Counted from the stretch's first letter, positions 11,110 to 23,396 are shown. The stretch is DNA of 64,000 nucleotides from Hermatobates lingyangjiaoensis (GCA_026182355.1 JAPFBL010000049.1:3614501-3678500), one strand, 5' to 3'. A program made the numbers and translations. Notes: generated from the letters alone by a model not told the origin.

Positions 11110-11400
11110 TTAACCGGTAGATGAAACGAGCCGAGGTCGACGTACTTGAGAAGACAAGTCAGCCTTCGAGTCAAGGTCTAAAGGTCGCTGATGGGCACCT
11201 CCTCTACTCCCATAGTTTGTCACGCTTAGTAGGGGTACAATCATTGAGCACTTGTGATATTGGTGAAGGTCACAACAAGGTTGTGAATGTAGTTTATGAC
11301 GTAGTTGCCAGCTATTATGGGTTAGCATCACTGAGGTAGGTCGTGGATGTAGGTTTTGACGTGGCTTCCAGTTGTGGGGGTCAGTATCAATGATAATTCA
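11110..11400. repeat. GC-richer stretch with two imperfect 65-bp repeats
   Basis: 11275-11333 and 11335-11396 are similar (AGGT-GT-G-ATGTAG, TATGACGT or TTTGACGT, GG-GTTAGCATCA or GG-GTCAGTATCA). Both strands have open frames of about 70 codons, but they resemble no domain I know. The nature of the stretch is unknown. Confidence 0.4.
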
Positions 11401-11563
11401 ATTCATCCATTGGATCAGCTTTTCCTGAAGGTTGTGGAGGTCTCAATACGTCAGTCTACGGAAGAATACATCTATATCCACTTCGAACTCAAGTGTATAA
11501 AATTCATTTCATAATCAACATCATAATAAGAAAGAAGTTTGGTAACCATGTTACCCAGTGTAA

Positions 11564-11800
11564 TCTATATAAATAAAAGAATGATTTTGTTTGTACATTG
11601 CTTACAACTGACTCATTTTAAGTTTTCTTTACAATCTATTGTGTGGTATCTATTAGCAATAAATAGTTTTGTAAACGAGCACTTCTCAGCCCTTAATATG
11701 AACAGACATGAAAAATCAACCAACAAGTTCTTACGCTATATCAAGCCGAAATCATTGATGAATCTGAAATCTTATAAAAATTGTTAAACTCAGGATCTAA
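11564..11800 (+). mobile_element. Helitron lineage-1 5' fragment
   Basis: Begins TCTATATAAATAAAAGAATG after an A, the Helitron lineage-1 5' end. Residual helicase text (NSFVNEHFSALNMN, compare the Pif1 segment after the P-loop domain) matches the 5' thirds of copies E and F. The 3' end is absent. Confidence 0.65.
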
Positions 11801-11869
11801 AACTGATGAAACTGCTACGCTCCGCAGTCATTGCTGTCATACTGTCTATGCCATTATTGTAACTAAATT

Positions 11870-12185
11870 CAACTTCAGATTTTGAGTTCATTTATGACCT
11901 TCATATATATAGATAGAGAAGTATCCCTCACTTCTATAGATTTAGGTATGATTTGACAGATACCGTTATCCATTCCGAGATGATTGGCTCGAATACAGTT
12001 AACATGCGATCAGATGTCCCTACCTTTTCTAGACACAGAGTTTGCATTCTTTGTATGATGTTGAATACAACTTCCATTCATAATAGTTAAGTAAACAAAT
12101 TCTAATTGATGTTCTGCATGTATTCTTAAATCCTACCTTTGAAGAAATAGTATTCTTTACAAATAAAAGTACCACAAGAATGTTG
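11870..12185 (-). pseudogene. Non-LTR relic, 3' portion
   Basis: Shares short blocks (GAGAAGTATCCCTCACTTCT; CACAGAGTTTGCATT with CGTATGATGTT-like text) with 48970-49150 and 53650-53720. These lie next to RNase H or RT relics on the minus strand. No intact domain here. Confidence 0.35.
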
Positions 12186-12199
12186 ATTATAATAAATTT

Positions 12200-12500
12200 A
12201 ATGTATGGTAAAAAGTTAATGAACAAGTCTCCATACATAGAAGTTTAATCATACAATAAACGCGTTTCGAACACGTAGTGTTCTTCTTCAGGTATAACTA
12301 AGAGTTGGTGTCTGTGGTGTAACTAACGGCCTCAACACCATTCGCAAATCCCCAACAGTCCAGGTTAGTAGCACCTCTGACACCCACCCTTAGTTATACC
12401 TCAAGAAGAACACTACGTGCTTCAAACACGTTGTTTATATGATTAAACTTCTATATGTGGAGAATTGTTCATGAACATTTTACCCTACAATGAGTAAATA
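12200..12500. repeat. Penelope-type hairpin (inverted terminal fragments)
   Basis: Arms 12200-12310 and 12370-12490 are inverted copies. The left arm on the minus strand reads CTGAAGA, hairpin GAACA/TGTTC, GAAACGCG, the same core as in the 22034-23396 element. The right arm is mutated (CTCAAGA, CAAACACG). The right arm is also the twin of 4305-4452. Confidence 0.55.
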
Positions 12501-12715
12501 CCACATAATAACTGATTCCTCTAACTTAGAAGAAATTATAATGTGATTCATAAACACAAAAAAAAATCTACATCAAATGTTCAAAATCTACCACTTGTTC
12601 TAGAATCTAAAATACGAATTGACTAGAACATTTTGTTAGACAAATCCATCATACTATGGAAAGCATCAGAAATGATATGCTTGATTGGCGCTAACTTTTT
12701 ATACGTAAGAGTTTA
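12500..12715 (-). mobile_element. ACTTTAC-family fragment flanking Helitron B
   Basis: Reverse complement of 4099-4300, high similarity; forms the 5' flank of Helitron B just as it does of Helitron A. Confidence 0.6.
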
Positions 12716-12789
12716 TCTTTATACTTATAAAAGTCTGATGAATGCTTTTAAATATTTGTAAACGCTCTAAACTGAATAAAAGTTAGTAA

Positions 12790-12856
12790 TTCTGTGGGAA
12801 TCGAACCTACGTTCTTGACATTGCAGTTCCAATGTGCTACAAGCTGCACCAAAGGG
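12790..12856 (-). other. tRNA-like module inside Helitron B
   Basis: Reverse complement of the module at 3957-4022, with the B-box GGTTCGATTCC. Antisense to the Helitron, about 75 bp inside its 5' end. Not a foldable intact tRNA. Confidence 0.55.
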
Positions 12857-13139
12857 ACTTTTGTAAAATAATCTTCTAAATCTTGATATAAATGAAGTAG
12901 AAAGAATAAATAATAGTTTTTCGACTTAAGTTATAATGATTTAATTATAATAAATTTAAAAAGAAAAAATTTAATGAATAAGCGACGAGAACATGAAATA
13001 ATTATTTAATATATCAACAAATGATAATTTATTATTTATTAACAGCCTACAGTTATGTCTGTAATCAAAAAACACTGACATAATGCCTATATATATCCTT
13101 CTTTTAACATATCTATTTCATTAAAAGTTATAGAGTAAG

Positions 13140-14106
13140 GCTCCTGATGCATCGGAAGGTACAGGAAAGTTCTTAATAAAACTATTCTCTCTAAATTAAT
13201 GAGTTCAGGTCTAATTGCACTGGCTGTAGTCTCTCAGGAATTGACAACTTCTTCCAATTGCCAAGAGAGAAACTGCTACTGACATCTATAATGCTTGAAT
13301 CAGTCTTACTTGTGGCGCAAATCAGCTAAATTCCATTTATCTAGCAATATGAGAGTTCAAGAAGAAGATGAGGAATACTCCTAATTTCTGATAAATATTG
13401 GTGAAGACAGAGTTGAAAAGAATGAAAATAAAGAGATTATTACTGCCCGAAGACATGTTTTTCCGTGAACAAAATGTTGATTAGTGTATTGAATACATTT
13501 ACTCTTCATTCGCCAATCCACAAATATTGATCACAAAGAATTCTATATAAGCTCCATTGAACGAGACACCTTGTCACAGGTTCATTGAATAATTTCCTGG
13601 AGGAATTAAACAATATCTGTGATACAAATCAGTTTGTGTAGGAACTGAACCAACACATTTATCTCAAGAATTTCTTGACTCGCTAGAGTTGTCTGGACTA
13701 CTCTGACATAAGCTAGAACTCAAAAAGGAAGCTCATGTCATGTGCATGTATGAGAAACATTGATCCACCGCGCTTATGTAATGGAACAAGACTAATAACT
13801 GAGGAGCTTTATGATAATGTCGTTGTTTATATAATTATCGCTTCACGGTGTCAAGGGGAAATAGTTTTAATCCCAAGATTAAAAATTGTTTTATCAGAAG
13901 AGGGCAAAATTTCTTTTTTAAGGATTCAATTTTCAATTCAGTTAGCATTTGCCATGACTATTCATAAGTCTCTCAAAGAGACTCTACAGAAAGTTTTAGT
14001 TCATTTATGTAAAACAGCATTTCAACATGGCCAATTACATGTTGCTCTCATTAGGGAAAACATTAAAGGTTTTTTTTGGAAAATTCAAATTGTACAAAAA
14101 ATATAA
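13140..14106 (+). pseudogene. Helitron Pif1-like helicase relic (copy B)
   Basis: Read in shifting frames. A degraded P-loop near 13150 (EGTGKF), then an open stretch at 13735-14106 covering the C-terminal domain. That stretch has MRNIDPPRLCNGTRLI (consensus MRN-hydrophobic-P-G-NGTRL), RIQFSIQLAFAMTIHKS (consensus P-hydrophobic-AFAMTINKSQGQT) and FQHGQLHVALIR (consensus FSHGQLYVA-SR). The protein would be a 5'-3' DNA helicase used in rolling-circle transposition. Upstream frameshifts and a missing N-terminus make it inactive. Confidence 0.85.
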
Positions 14107-14221
14107 ATAAAGAGAATTGTCTAAATATGTTTATTAGTAGAAATGAATTAATTTAGAGTTTATGTGAACATGATTGCATTAAAAAGGTGTTAGATGACCC
14201 AATCGGTCACGGGTTATCTAG

Positions 14222-14395
14222 TTGTTACTACTACTTACTATCTTACTACCTTAGAACTAATGATATTGTATGCATCAGTTCTCATAATATACAAAAAATA
14301 GCTTATATATTGATAAGTGGGTCAATACCCAAGAAATATGATATTATGTTTACTTATAGTAAAGTTGAGTGTAGGCCTCTCCAGATTTGACATCA
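14222..14395 (+). mobile_element. ACTTTAC-family 3' end
   Basis: Ends with ACTTATAGTAAAGTTGAGTG, then TAGGCCTCTCCAGATTT (14352-14392), the family tail. Directly abuts the 3' end of Helitron B. A second, more diverged tail (GTAAAGTTGTGTGTAGGCC) lies at 14523-14555. Confidence 0.7.
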
Positions 14396-14639
14396 TTAAA
14401 GTGACCAATTATGAATTTGATAATATTTACAATAATGTTTATATTATGTCTTCACTATAACCACATTTAAATTAAACCAAAACTCAATTAGATGACAGCG
14501 AGTTTGTTTTTATATTTACATGTAAAGTTGTGTGTAGGCCAGCTCAGATTTTTTTACTTTACTGCAAGTGCACTAATCTTAAAAAATATTCTATTTCAAG
14601 ATAGTGCCGGATTGACTTGTTTTATGATCTTGATGTCTA

Positions 14640-15480
14640 TGTATTGACACTTTTTATGAAGTGTTTTGGTTGGTAGGTTGGTGGTGTGTATCCAAACGTT
14701 TGTGGGCATGGTACGAGTACATTAGTGTTGATAGATCAAATTGATATTTTAGTAAACATTAGGCTTTATAGCGTAGATGTGTTTTATTGTTTTTGCGCAA
14801 TATTTCTTCATGAAAATGTCAAATTTTCTTTAAAATGTGATATTAGATATTTTTTCCTCGTAAATCATTTTTCTCTAGCTCTTCGAAATTTCAGATTATT
14901 ATAAAATTGACAGAAGCTATAAATTAAAAAAAACTCCAATTTTTAAAACAACATAAAAGGAATTTTTTTGTAATCAAATGTACAAATTTTGACTTATTAG
15001 TGATTTTGAAGGCTAATGGATAGGATACAGGTCACAGCATATGGCCGGTCATACTAAAATTACACCCGAAAATAGAACTTTTTGAGCGGGTGGTTGAAAA
15101 TTTTTTTTATGAATGTTACATGCACACATTATGATTTCGAAACATGTTTTTTTAATGCCAGACAGACATCTGTAGGCCAATGAAATCTTGTCACAATATT
15201 AACCTAAAATTAGTAACATATAAAAAAAGTTCATGAAATTCAGATTATAGCAATTTATGGCAATATATGCAACTATAAAACTGAAAACTAGGAATAACGG
15301 ATGTCCTGGTGACTTGTTGGATTGTTTGCATTGACTTATAAATTTATAGTCATAATCGAATCAAAAAGAAATGATTTTTATATGTTAGTAAAAGAAATTA
15401 GAACATATTTTAATGAGTTAATATGTAAAACGAATAAAACTGTAAAAGGGCTTAATTTTTAAAACTATAGCGTATAGCGT
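14640..15480 (+). mobile_element. ACTTTAC-family, diverged subfamily
   Basis: Starts with a reduced GT-rich tract (GGTAGGTTGGTGGTGTGTATC) and follows the family interior in order. It is much more diverged than the 20191 and 32602 copies; it is closer to 34550-35310 and 61890-63970. Confidence 0.5.
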
Positions 15481-15819
15481 ATTTTAAAACTATAACTACA
15501 GTAGTTTAAAACTACATTTGTATAACAGCAGACGCAAGTCAACTATGTGATAGACAGTTGTACCAATGAAGGTGTTATAATCAATCTACATGTAGTATAC
15601 TTTAAAAAATCTTATTGTTAGATAATAATGGTAGTTCTTGGTATGCTTAAGAACTTCATTGTTTTAGAGTAATTTCGAAGTATGGTAAAGTTACTTCTTT
15701 AAGACAAACGGATTCTAATTTTAAACTAGTTCTTGGTGATTGGATATACTTGAAATATTTATTAGGTATTGTTTTGGTATGAATATTTCATTCATAAATG
15801 AAATATGAATGAAAACCAG

Positions 15820-16960
15820 TCAAGGTTTTGAAGAATCGTAATCACATTGGTGATGCTACAAAAGTTGAGATAAAAATTATTTATAAAATTGTCCAAAATC
15901 AACATTCGCTGCCACGAGTAGACTACCAAGTGTTGCTAACATAAAAAGAACAATACGCATGATTGAGCAAAGGAATAATGCATGTCCAACGCTTTCTCAG
16001 CACCAAAAAGATATTTGTCTCGTCAATGACATCACAAAGTTATGAGTGGTGAAGACTTTTTATTCTATGATTCCAGAAATGTGAATGACCTAATTGATTC
16101 TAATTTTTGCAACAAGAAGAAATCTTCAGTTGTTAATAATAAGTGAATATTGGTATATTGACATATATTTCAAGCAAACCCTTTTCTTTTTCATCAATTG
16201 TATGCACTTCTTGGTTAAAAATAGAACATCTCTTTACAACTAGTGAGGACATTATTGCTGATAAATTGAAACAACTTACATCACATTTTTGAAAGCTGAA
16301 AAAAATGTTGGCCCATCCTTCTTTCCAAGCAATGATTTCGAACATGCAATGATCAAAGCAACCAAACACGTTTATAAAAACACTATTCAGAAAGGATGTT
16401 GTTTCCATTTCTTACTGTGCATTCTAAGAAAAATTCAGGCTTGCGGACTTAAGCATCAGTATGAAATAGATACTGAATTTGCGTTGAAGCTGCAGATGCT
16501 GTATGAACTGGCATTTGTGCCTGTGGAAAGAGTAGTCGACGCATTTAAAGCTCTTTGGGGCTATAAAGTTTTCCCATTTGAAGCTGAAGATGTAGATATT
16601 TTGAAGATACATAGATAGGAACACCGAAAAGTCTATGTGAAATGTTCATTCTTCTGTTTTGAATAACAAACCAAGAACTAATAACAAAGTAGAAGGATAG
16701 CATAAGAACTTTGAGGAACAAATAATATCCCATCATCCCAGTATTTAAAACTTTTGGAAATATATATATTATATGCAACGATTAACAGAAGTCAACATTA
16801 AGCAGTGTGTGAGTGGACATGGTCCTAGAAAAAAGGGAATTCGTGCTGAGAGTGCTGAGAGAATTCGAAGACTTGTTTCTAATTATAAAGAAGATGCCTG
16901 TATCATTGAATATTTGATAGGGTTAACTTATAATTTAGCTATTAAACTTTAAATTGTTTT
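15820..16960 (+). pseudogene. MULE (Mutator-like) transposase relic
   Basis: In broken frames: RTIRMIEQRNNACPTLP, then FLFYDSRNVND before a segment ending in NLQLL-like text (degraded FATEENLQLL), a damaged D-G-TF block with FKQTLFFF, then the open frame 16289-16618. That frame has DFEHAMIKA (second catalytic Asp region), IQKGCCFHF (C-x-x-H signature) and FALKLQMLYELAFVPVERV. Past 16620 come a degraded NNKVEGWH-like stretch and HHPSI. This matches the transposase type found next to FLYWCH zinc fingers in animals. Stops and frameshifts throughout; no TIRs identified. Confidence 0.75.
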
Positions 16961-19099
16961 TGTTAGCTCAAGATTTAAATACTTTGTCACCATTGCATTT
17001 TAAATTGCATTATGTATCACTAAATACAATAATAATAAACTCTATAATACTTTTCTTCATTAACTTAAAAAATGTATAATTTGGTTAATTATTTATGCTA
17101 AAAAACTATAATTAAAAAAAGGCAAAAAGGGAGAGGAGAAGAGAAAGAGTGAGATCATAGCTTGGATTGACTTTGGGAATTTAGCCCTCGGGGAGTTTAA
17201 AAGATTATATTCTGTTAATCCTTTCAATACCAGTGTTTTATAATACTAGTATTGAAAGAGTTAAAATATAAATATTTAAATAGTTAAAATACTGGTATTG
17301 CAAGGGTAAAACTTGTTTTCATTGCCACACTTTGGTAATTTATTTATTTGTATATTTCTATTTTATTTACGCTGTATTTTCACATCCTTACTTTACAAAC
17401 AATTTTATGGTGAACTTTCAGTAATATATATGCATTGCACTGACAATCTGCTACGTGATTCTACTTCTTAGATCCTACCTTCTAACTTTTCTTATAGTTC
17501 CTCATGTTAATTTCTTTTCCTTTTAATTTATTAGATCTAGATTACTAACTTGTGTCAACCTGAAGATAAAAATGATGGATAAAGCTTGTTTTAGTGTGCC
17601 AGTTATAGTAATAAATTAGTTTTTATCTTTTTCATCTTGTTTCATAGTGTTGACCCATAAACTCCGGGTTATTGTTTTTTACATGTCTCTGGCTAAATTA
17701 TTTTTGGAATTACCGCAAAACCAAAAGAAAAAGCGAGAAAATTTGAGGCAATCAGAAGAAGCTCCTCCATATATAATTCAATGTCGTTGTAAATGTAGAT
17801 GAACTGTGTTTGAGATGTGGGATCTCCAACTATTAGGTATTAAGTTAATGTAGAAGCATTAAGCAGCACAAAAGAAGAAGAAAATTTATTGATGGATTTC
17901 CAAAATAAAATAAAGGCAGATAAGTGTGGGTGTTTAAAAGTAAGTTACCTTTATAGGTTAACAAACAAGAAAATGGATTAAGAAGAATATGATTACTAAA
18001 AAGAAGTTTAGACCTGGTGGTCAATTCGATACGCTTAGCAAGGTTAGTTGATGATTGACTGAAAAAGGTAAAAATAGAATACATACCTACAGTGAAAGAA
18101 AACAAATCCCATTATCTTCTTCCATATTAAACATATTTTTAGCCATTTTATCTCATAGTAAAACCTGTCTAACATTTTTATGGATTGATAACAATAATAA
18201 AATCATTGTGTCTAAACACAAAAGAGTAGTTTTCAGTTTAGTATGTTCCAGTTTCATTTTAAATACTGTGATAAAATCTCATTAAGGGCAAGATAACTAA
18301 TTTAAAGGGACAGTTGGAATACTAGAGACTATTTTTCACTAAAGTGGAACTCAACAAGGTTTATGAAGTAGTACGTGTGTGAGAGTCAACAGATTCTACT
18401 TGAAGGAAGTTTCTTTTCAGTGTGTTCTATCTTGCAGTGCATGTTGTACTCGTTGTTTTGTTGTCTACGGGACCTTTCTTTTGACCCTTACGAGTGTTTT
18501 TTTTGGTTTCGACGACGATCTGTCGTTGTTGGTATATAGTATAGTATACGAGTATATAGACAACTAATTTTGTGGGATGTATTAATTCAATGAAATAGTT
18601 AACTGGGAAGAAATTATCGGTGCTACTGGGTAGTGTATTCAATAATTTGATGATTTAATCCTCCTTCTAGCACATGGTGGGGTGGTTTCTGGGAAAGATA
18701 GCGAGTTTATTGAAAATTGCTACAATGAGTGTTAGTAAAAAGCTCATTTAGTTATGAACTGCTAAATGCACTAATTATTGATTGTGAAAATACAATTAAT
18801 GAAAGGTCCCTGACGTATATTTATTTATCCTGTGAAATGTTTCTACCTTTTGCCCCATCCATGTTTATCACGAATTTAGCATCTAGTAAAAACTTTGATT
18901 TAGATTAAATTGGCTAAACTAAACTGAAAGGAGAATCGAATATCTGCAGAACCTAAGATATAATTCATGCAGCAGGTTTAAAAACCAATAATTACTTGCA
19001 TTAATGTAGATAAATAAAAATTTAAAATATGAGACGTTTAATGGGTTATTTCCACTGAGGTTTGTAATATTAGAATTAATAGTAATTTTATCTGTCATG
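16961..19099. other. No gene recognised; one degraded Penelope-type motif
   Basis: 17569-17612 reads AACCTGAAGATAAAAATG... and ATAAAGCTTGTTTTA, a mutated version of the 1-321 arm. Short inverted stretch at 17217-17262 (AATACCAGT...ACTAGTATT). Open frames of 60-86 codons at 17845-18642 have no recognisable domain. Confidence 0.4.
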
Positions 19100-19352
19100 C
19101 CTCGTATAATATTTGGAGAGCTCGACCGGTTCCCATCTTCAAGAGCAACTGATAGTGGATTTTATAAGATTTAATAATTAAATTAACATACAAACCAAAA
19201 TAATAGAATTAACTATACGGACACCATAGGTTTTAATCATCTAGATAGCAGGTGTAGGTTATCAGAAACGTGAATTCACAATCAGTTGCTCTTGAAGATG
19301 CGAAAAGAAAGATCCGAAACTGGACGAGTTCTCCAGATACTGTACGAGGATA
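19100..19352. repeat. Foldback with Penelope-type motif
   Basis: Arms 19100-19157 and 19285-19352 are imperfect inverted repeats. The right arm reads CTTGAAGATG, a short spacer, GATCCGAAAC, resembling the hammerhead-like motif with the first base pair changed. Confidence 0.45.
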
Positions 19353-20190
19353 ACGCATATTACTATTAATTTTAATGCAAGGTATTTGTGTAGCAGATGT
19401 AATTCTGATTACTTACTTACTTACTGATGTAAGTGACAATATATATTAAAATGCCCATTGGATAAAGTTGTAGAAGTGTTTGGGGATGGAGAGAATAGAA
19501 TAATTAAGATAATTATATACTTTCGGTGACTAGAAGTGAACAGTGGTGAGTTTGACGGGTTTTCAGAACGAACCTTGAAATGATCCATTTCAAACGTTTG
19601 ACTTGTTACTTTATTTGTTGTTAAGTTTAATTTGTTTGTTGGCACAGAGTTTGTTGTTTACACTACTTTATGTTTGGTTTTTTTGTTGTGTATTTGTATT
19701 GTGTAGTATTAATTCTTTGATTAGGAGGATTTTGAATGTTTCGTCGTTTTTGTATTTTTGGGCTTTTAAAACAGCAAAATGAAAGAAATACAGTACAAAA
19801 AGTTGTGACAACCTCAATGTTTTGTTTTATATTCACCTAAATTTGAAAGTTTGATTTGCAGTTAAATACTGTCTAGTTCCTGAATTTTTTGTTTCTATAC
19901 AGTTTATCATTTTGCATTTGTCCCAGAAATGGCATCGTTAGACGTACAGTAATTAAATGTAATATAACTTAATTAGTACTTAATTTAAGATAAAACAGAA
20001 AGAATTGAAGATAGTTTCACAGCAAGCTTGTTACCTTATCTTATTGATTTGTTCTATTGTACATCTTATTACTTTGTAATTTACCTTTGACAGCGATAGA
20101 TTGGAATGAATGGTCTGAAAACTGTGTAAACATAAAGTTTTAGTTTACAAGAATACCTATGAATTATTTTCAAGACAATTAAGTTTTTTT
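19353..20190. other. No recognised feature
   Basis: AT-rich; an open frame at 19421-19645 (-) shows no domain. Confidence 0.4.
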
Positions 20191-21846
20191 ACTTTACTAT
20201 AAGTAAAGTATAGTGATCGTGAAAAAATTCGATCTCGAGATTTTGACGGAATTACATGTTTTGAGGTCCCAGAAGTCGTTTTATGAAGTTTTTATGATGA
20301 TGTCTGTGTGTGTGTGGGTGGGTGGGTGGGTGCGTGGGTGGGTGCGTGTGTTAGCATTGCTTGTTACCACGCTACGGTCCAGAATCTTTGATGGATCAAG
20401 TTGATATTTTACACAAAAATGGGCCTCATATAGACGAAGATCCCTATTGTTTGGGAAGAATTATGCATGATGGGAAAGTCACTTTTTTTGCCAAAAACCG
20501 TTTTTTTTAAAACATTTATTTCTTCTAAACTAATAACCCTAGAGTTTTGAGATTTTGACATTATCTTTGAGGTTACAAATGGAACAAACGAAAAATATAT
20601 TCAAAATTTTATATCAACAGGAAATATTTTTTTTTCAATAAAATGTACAAATTTTGACTTATAAATCAATCTCAAACCTTGTGAGAGCGATACAAGCCAT
20701 ACTGTTTGACGGACAAGAATGAAACTATGCCTATAAATAGAACATTATATGGACAATGAGTTGAGATATTTTTTTCTAAAATTACATTCGCTAAAGGGGC
20801 GTTAGAGTACGATTTGTGTTTTCAGAAAATGTTTTTTTGACGCTAAACGGCTCGTTAAAAAATTATGAAAATTTGACCAAAAATGGAACAAAAAATTAGC
20901 AAATCATAAAAAAAAAATCATGAAGTTTTAATTACGGGAAAGAGCAATAACTATATAAAAACTTTTTTTTTATCCTAGACTAAGAGATCACCTGCTATAC
21001 TTGTCGAATTTTTTGTATTTTTTTACATTGTTTACATTGACTTAGAAATTTTTTGAGCGAATCCACTGAGACAAAATTGATGTTTCTAATGGAAAAATGA
21101 AAATATATTATTGACTTATAAGAGATGTAAGAGGAATAATATTGTGCAGGTAAATGATAACACTCATTAAAAAAAAAATCGTATATATGTTATTTGACAA
21201 AGGGGAAGGAAAATGATCTTATTAAATACTAAGAAGCCATAAAATTCCCAGTATAATAATTCTGTTAAAAACCAAAAATGTAAAAGATAATTCAAAATAT
21301 AAATCTTTCGTTTAGAGATTAATAACTGTAATTATCGTACATCTTTAATTAACAAATCACCTTAAAACAACATTTTCTTCGCTGTTTAAGATGTTTTTCA
21401 GAGAAAAAAAGGGTATTTTACTGTTTTAAATTTGAAAATTTTACATTAATATTCAATGTATAAGGATGTTAAGTAAACGATGTAAGAAATCTACTGGCTA
21501 TTTGAACAATAGCCATGTTCTCTTGTAGGATAATATTTCGTTTCAAGAAATGTTCACATTGGTTTTTCAAAAATGATATTTTTATTTTTATTATTTATTT
21601 ATTTATTAGTTATACTAATGAAATTATTTGCAAATAATAAATTATTTGTGATGTACAAAAATAAGCTTATAAATTGATATGTCCTTCAATCACTATCTGT
21701 ACTACCTCACGAATGCAATGCTAATAATTATATCCCATTTAGATATTTATGTTATGCTTAAATGATACGTTATGTTTTATATACTCAAGAAATTTGACAT
21801 TGAGTTACTTATAGTAAAGTAGAGTGTAGGCCACTCCAGATTTTTT
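20191..21846 (+). mobile_element. ACTTTAC-family, full-length copy 1
   Basis: About 1656 bp. Starts ACTTTACTATAAGT (20191-20204) after a T-run and ends ACTTATAGTAAAGT (21807-21820), its exact reverse complement, followed by AGAGTG, TAGGCCACTCC and a T-run. An internal TG/GGGT-rich tract lies at 20302-20350, about 110 bp from the 5' end. Nearly identical to copy 2 (32602-34247) over its whole length. No coding capacity. The layout (14-bp subterminal inverted repeats, internal tandem tract, T-rich insertion site, no duplication seen) resembles Helentron-associated non-autonomous elements (HINE/DINE-like); this is an inference. Confidence 0.85.
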
Positions 21847-21927
21847 AAATTATATTCAAAAAAGTAATAATAAGAGTTTTAAATTCTGCTAAAAAAGGGT
21901 TTGCATGGAATTCTCCTCATTTTTTAC

Positions 21928-22033
21928 TTTACTAGAAGTAAGGTATAGTGATCGTGAAAAAAATCGATATAGCGATTTTGACGAAATTACTTGTTTTAGG
22001 TTCAAAAAGTCGTTTTATGAAGTTTGTTTGATT
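21928..22033 (+). mobile_element. ACTTTAC-family 5' head
   Basis: ACTTTACTAGAAGTAAGGTA, then the shared head. Interrupted at 22034 by a Penelope element; the body resumes at 23397. Confidence 0.75.
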
Positions 22034-23396
22034 GTAGGGTAAAAAGCTAATGAAATGGTCTCCACATATATCTACAAATTTAATGGTATAAACAACGCGT
22101 TTCGAACACGTAGTGATCTTCCTCAGGCATGAACTAAAAAATACAAGGACACCAGAGAGTTATCTATGGTATACAGTAAATATAGTACAAAATAAAAATA
22201 AAATAAAATAAGGAAGACAATACGAACCTAATGGTGAGTGTCTGTGGTACAACTGACTGGGAATAGGATGGACGTGGGTGAGGGTATGGGGTACATCTGT
22301 TCCATATTAGAAGGCAGGTACATTTCATTGTTATTTTTTTTTCCTAAAGGTTAGGCTGATCCTTTACATTTGCTCCAAGACTAAGTGTAGGAAACATATT
22401 GAAAATATAACACAGGGAACTATAACGAAATACAAACAAATATAGGAATAAGGAGAAAATAGAACTTTTTTTTATATAAATTAATTAAGAAAAGCTGTAC
22501 ACTTGGGAATTTGTTCATTGAGGCAAGTAGAAGAATTATCGCGCACTAATTTGTTAATTTCATACCCTTCTAAAATAGTTATTTTACGGAATTTATTGTT
22601 TCTATGTAATATTTGTATATTTTGGTCTGGGAAAAATTGGTGGTTATTGGTGACTAAATGTTTGGCAAAATGGGATATGAATTAATTATTATTGGGGGAT
22701 TTGGTTTTCTGTTTAACTTCTTGTACATGTTCTTTTATTCTTTTGTTAAATGATCTTAGTGTCATGCCTATATAATGTGAAGGGCATGCGCACGACAATT
22801 TATATACACCACTCCACTGGTCTGGGGTATACCACTACAGTGATATACTCTACTATAGTGGTATACTCCACTACAGTGGTATACTCACTGTACAGGTACA
22901 AGTACAATTCTTGTACTTGCCTAAATAAACAAATTCCCAAGTGTACAACTTTTCTTAATTTATTTATACAAAAAAGTGATATTTTCTCCTTATTCCTATA
23001 TTTGTTTGTATTTCGTTATAGTTGTCTGTTATATTTTCAATATGTTTACTACACTTAGTCTTGGAGCAAATGTAAAGGATCAGCCTAACCTTTAGGGAAA
23101 AAAAATTACAAAGAAATGTACCTGCCTTCTAATATGGAACAGAGTAACCCCATACCCTCACCCACGTCCATCCTATTCCCAGTCAGTTGTACCACAGACA
23201 CTCAACCTTAGGTTCGTATTGTCTTCCTTATTTTATTTTTATTTTGTACTATATTTACTGTATACCATAGATAACTCTCTGGTGTCCTTATATTTTTTAG
23301 TTAATGCCTGAGGAAGAACATTACGTGTTCGAAACGCGTTGTTTATACCATTAAATTTTTATGTGGCGACCATTTCATAATCTTTTTATCCTACAT
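22034..23396. mobile_element. Penelope-like element with inverted terminal repeats
   Basis: Arms 22034-22520 and 22915-23396 are long inverted copies, ending GTAGGGTAAAAAG and its complement. The left unit runs on the minus strand and keeps a GIY-YIG endonuclease (22495-22806); the right unit on the + strand keeps only the last codons and the 3' region. A short palindromic tandem tract (GTGGTATACTC-type, 22820-22885) lies between them. Hammerhead-like motifs: 23308-23334 (+) and complement of 22100-22126. No RT domain remains; it is inserted in an ACTTTAC copy. Confidence 0.8.
22495..22806 (-). pseudogene. Penelope GIY-YIG endonuclease domain, fragment
   Basis: Reads VYKLSCACPSHYIGMTLRSF and continues with NKRIKEHVQEV, one stop, then FISHFAKHL, a stretch with NHQFFPD, KITILEGYEINKL, and ends at QIPKC. 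This shows the VY...YIG pair, the R-x-x-x-R-x-x-EH block and the later E of the GIY-YIG fold. In Penelope retroelements this domain follows the RT and nicks target DNA. Here the RT is missing, so the copy is 5'-truncated. One in-frame stop (TAA at about 22682) breaks it. Confidence 0.85.

Larger units (their letters stand above)
12716..14221 (+). mobile_element. Helitron B (lineage 2), both ends present
   Basis: 5' end TCTTTATACTTATAAAAG after A; 3' end a short ACCC/GGGT hairpin, GTTAT, then CTAG (14218-14221) before T. Carries an antisense tRNA-like module (12790-12856) and a broken Pif1-like helicase (13140-14100). No Rep (HUH) domain, so non-autonomous. Copy A is its 947-bp deletion derivative in inverted orientation. 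Confidence 0.8.

Noticed and set aside
11110..11339. Paired 72-codon frames on both strands as a host exon
   Set aside because: Neither strand has convincing splice sites or a recognisable domain, and the stretch contains imperfect tandem repeats.
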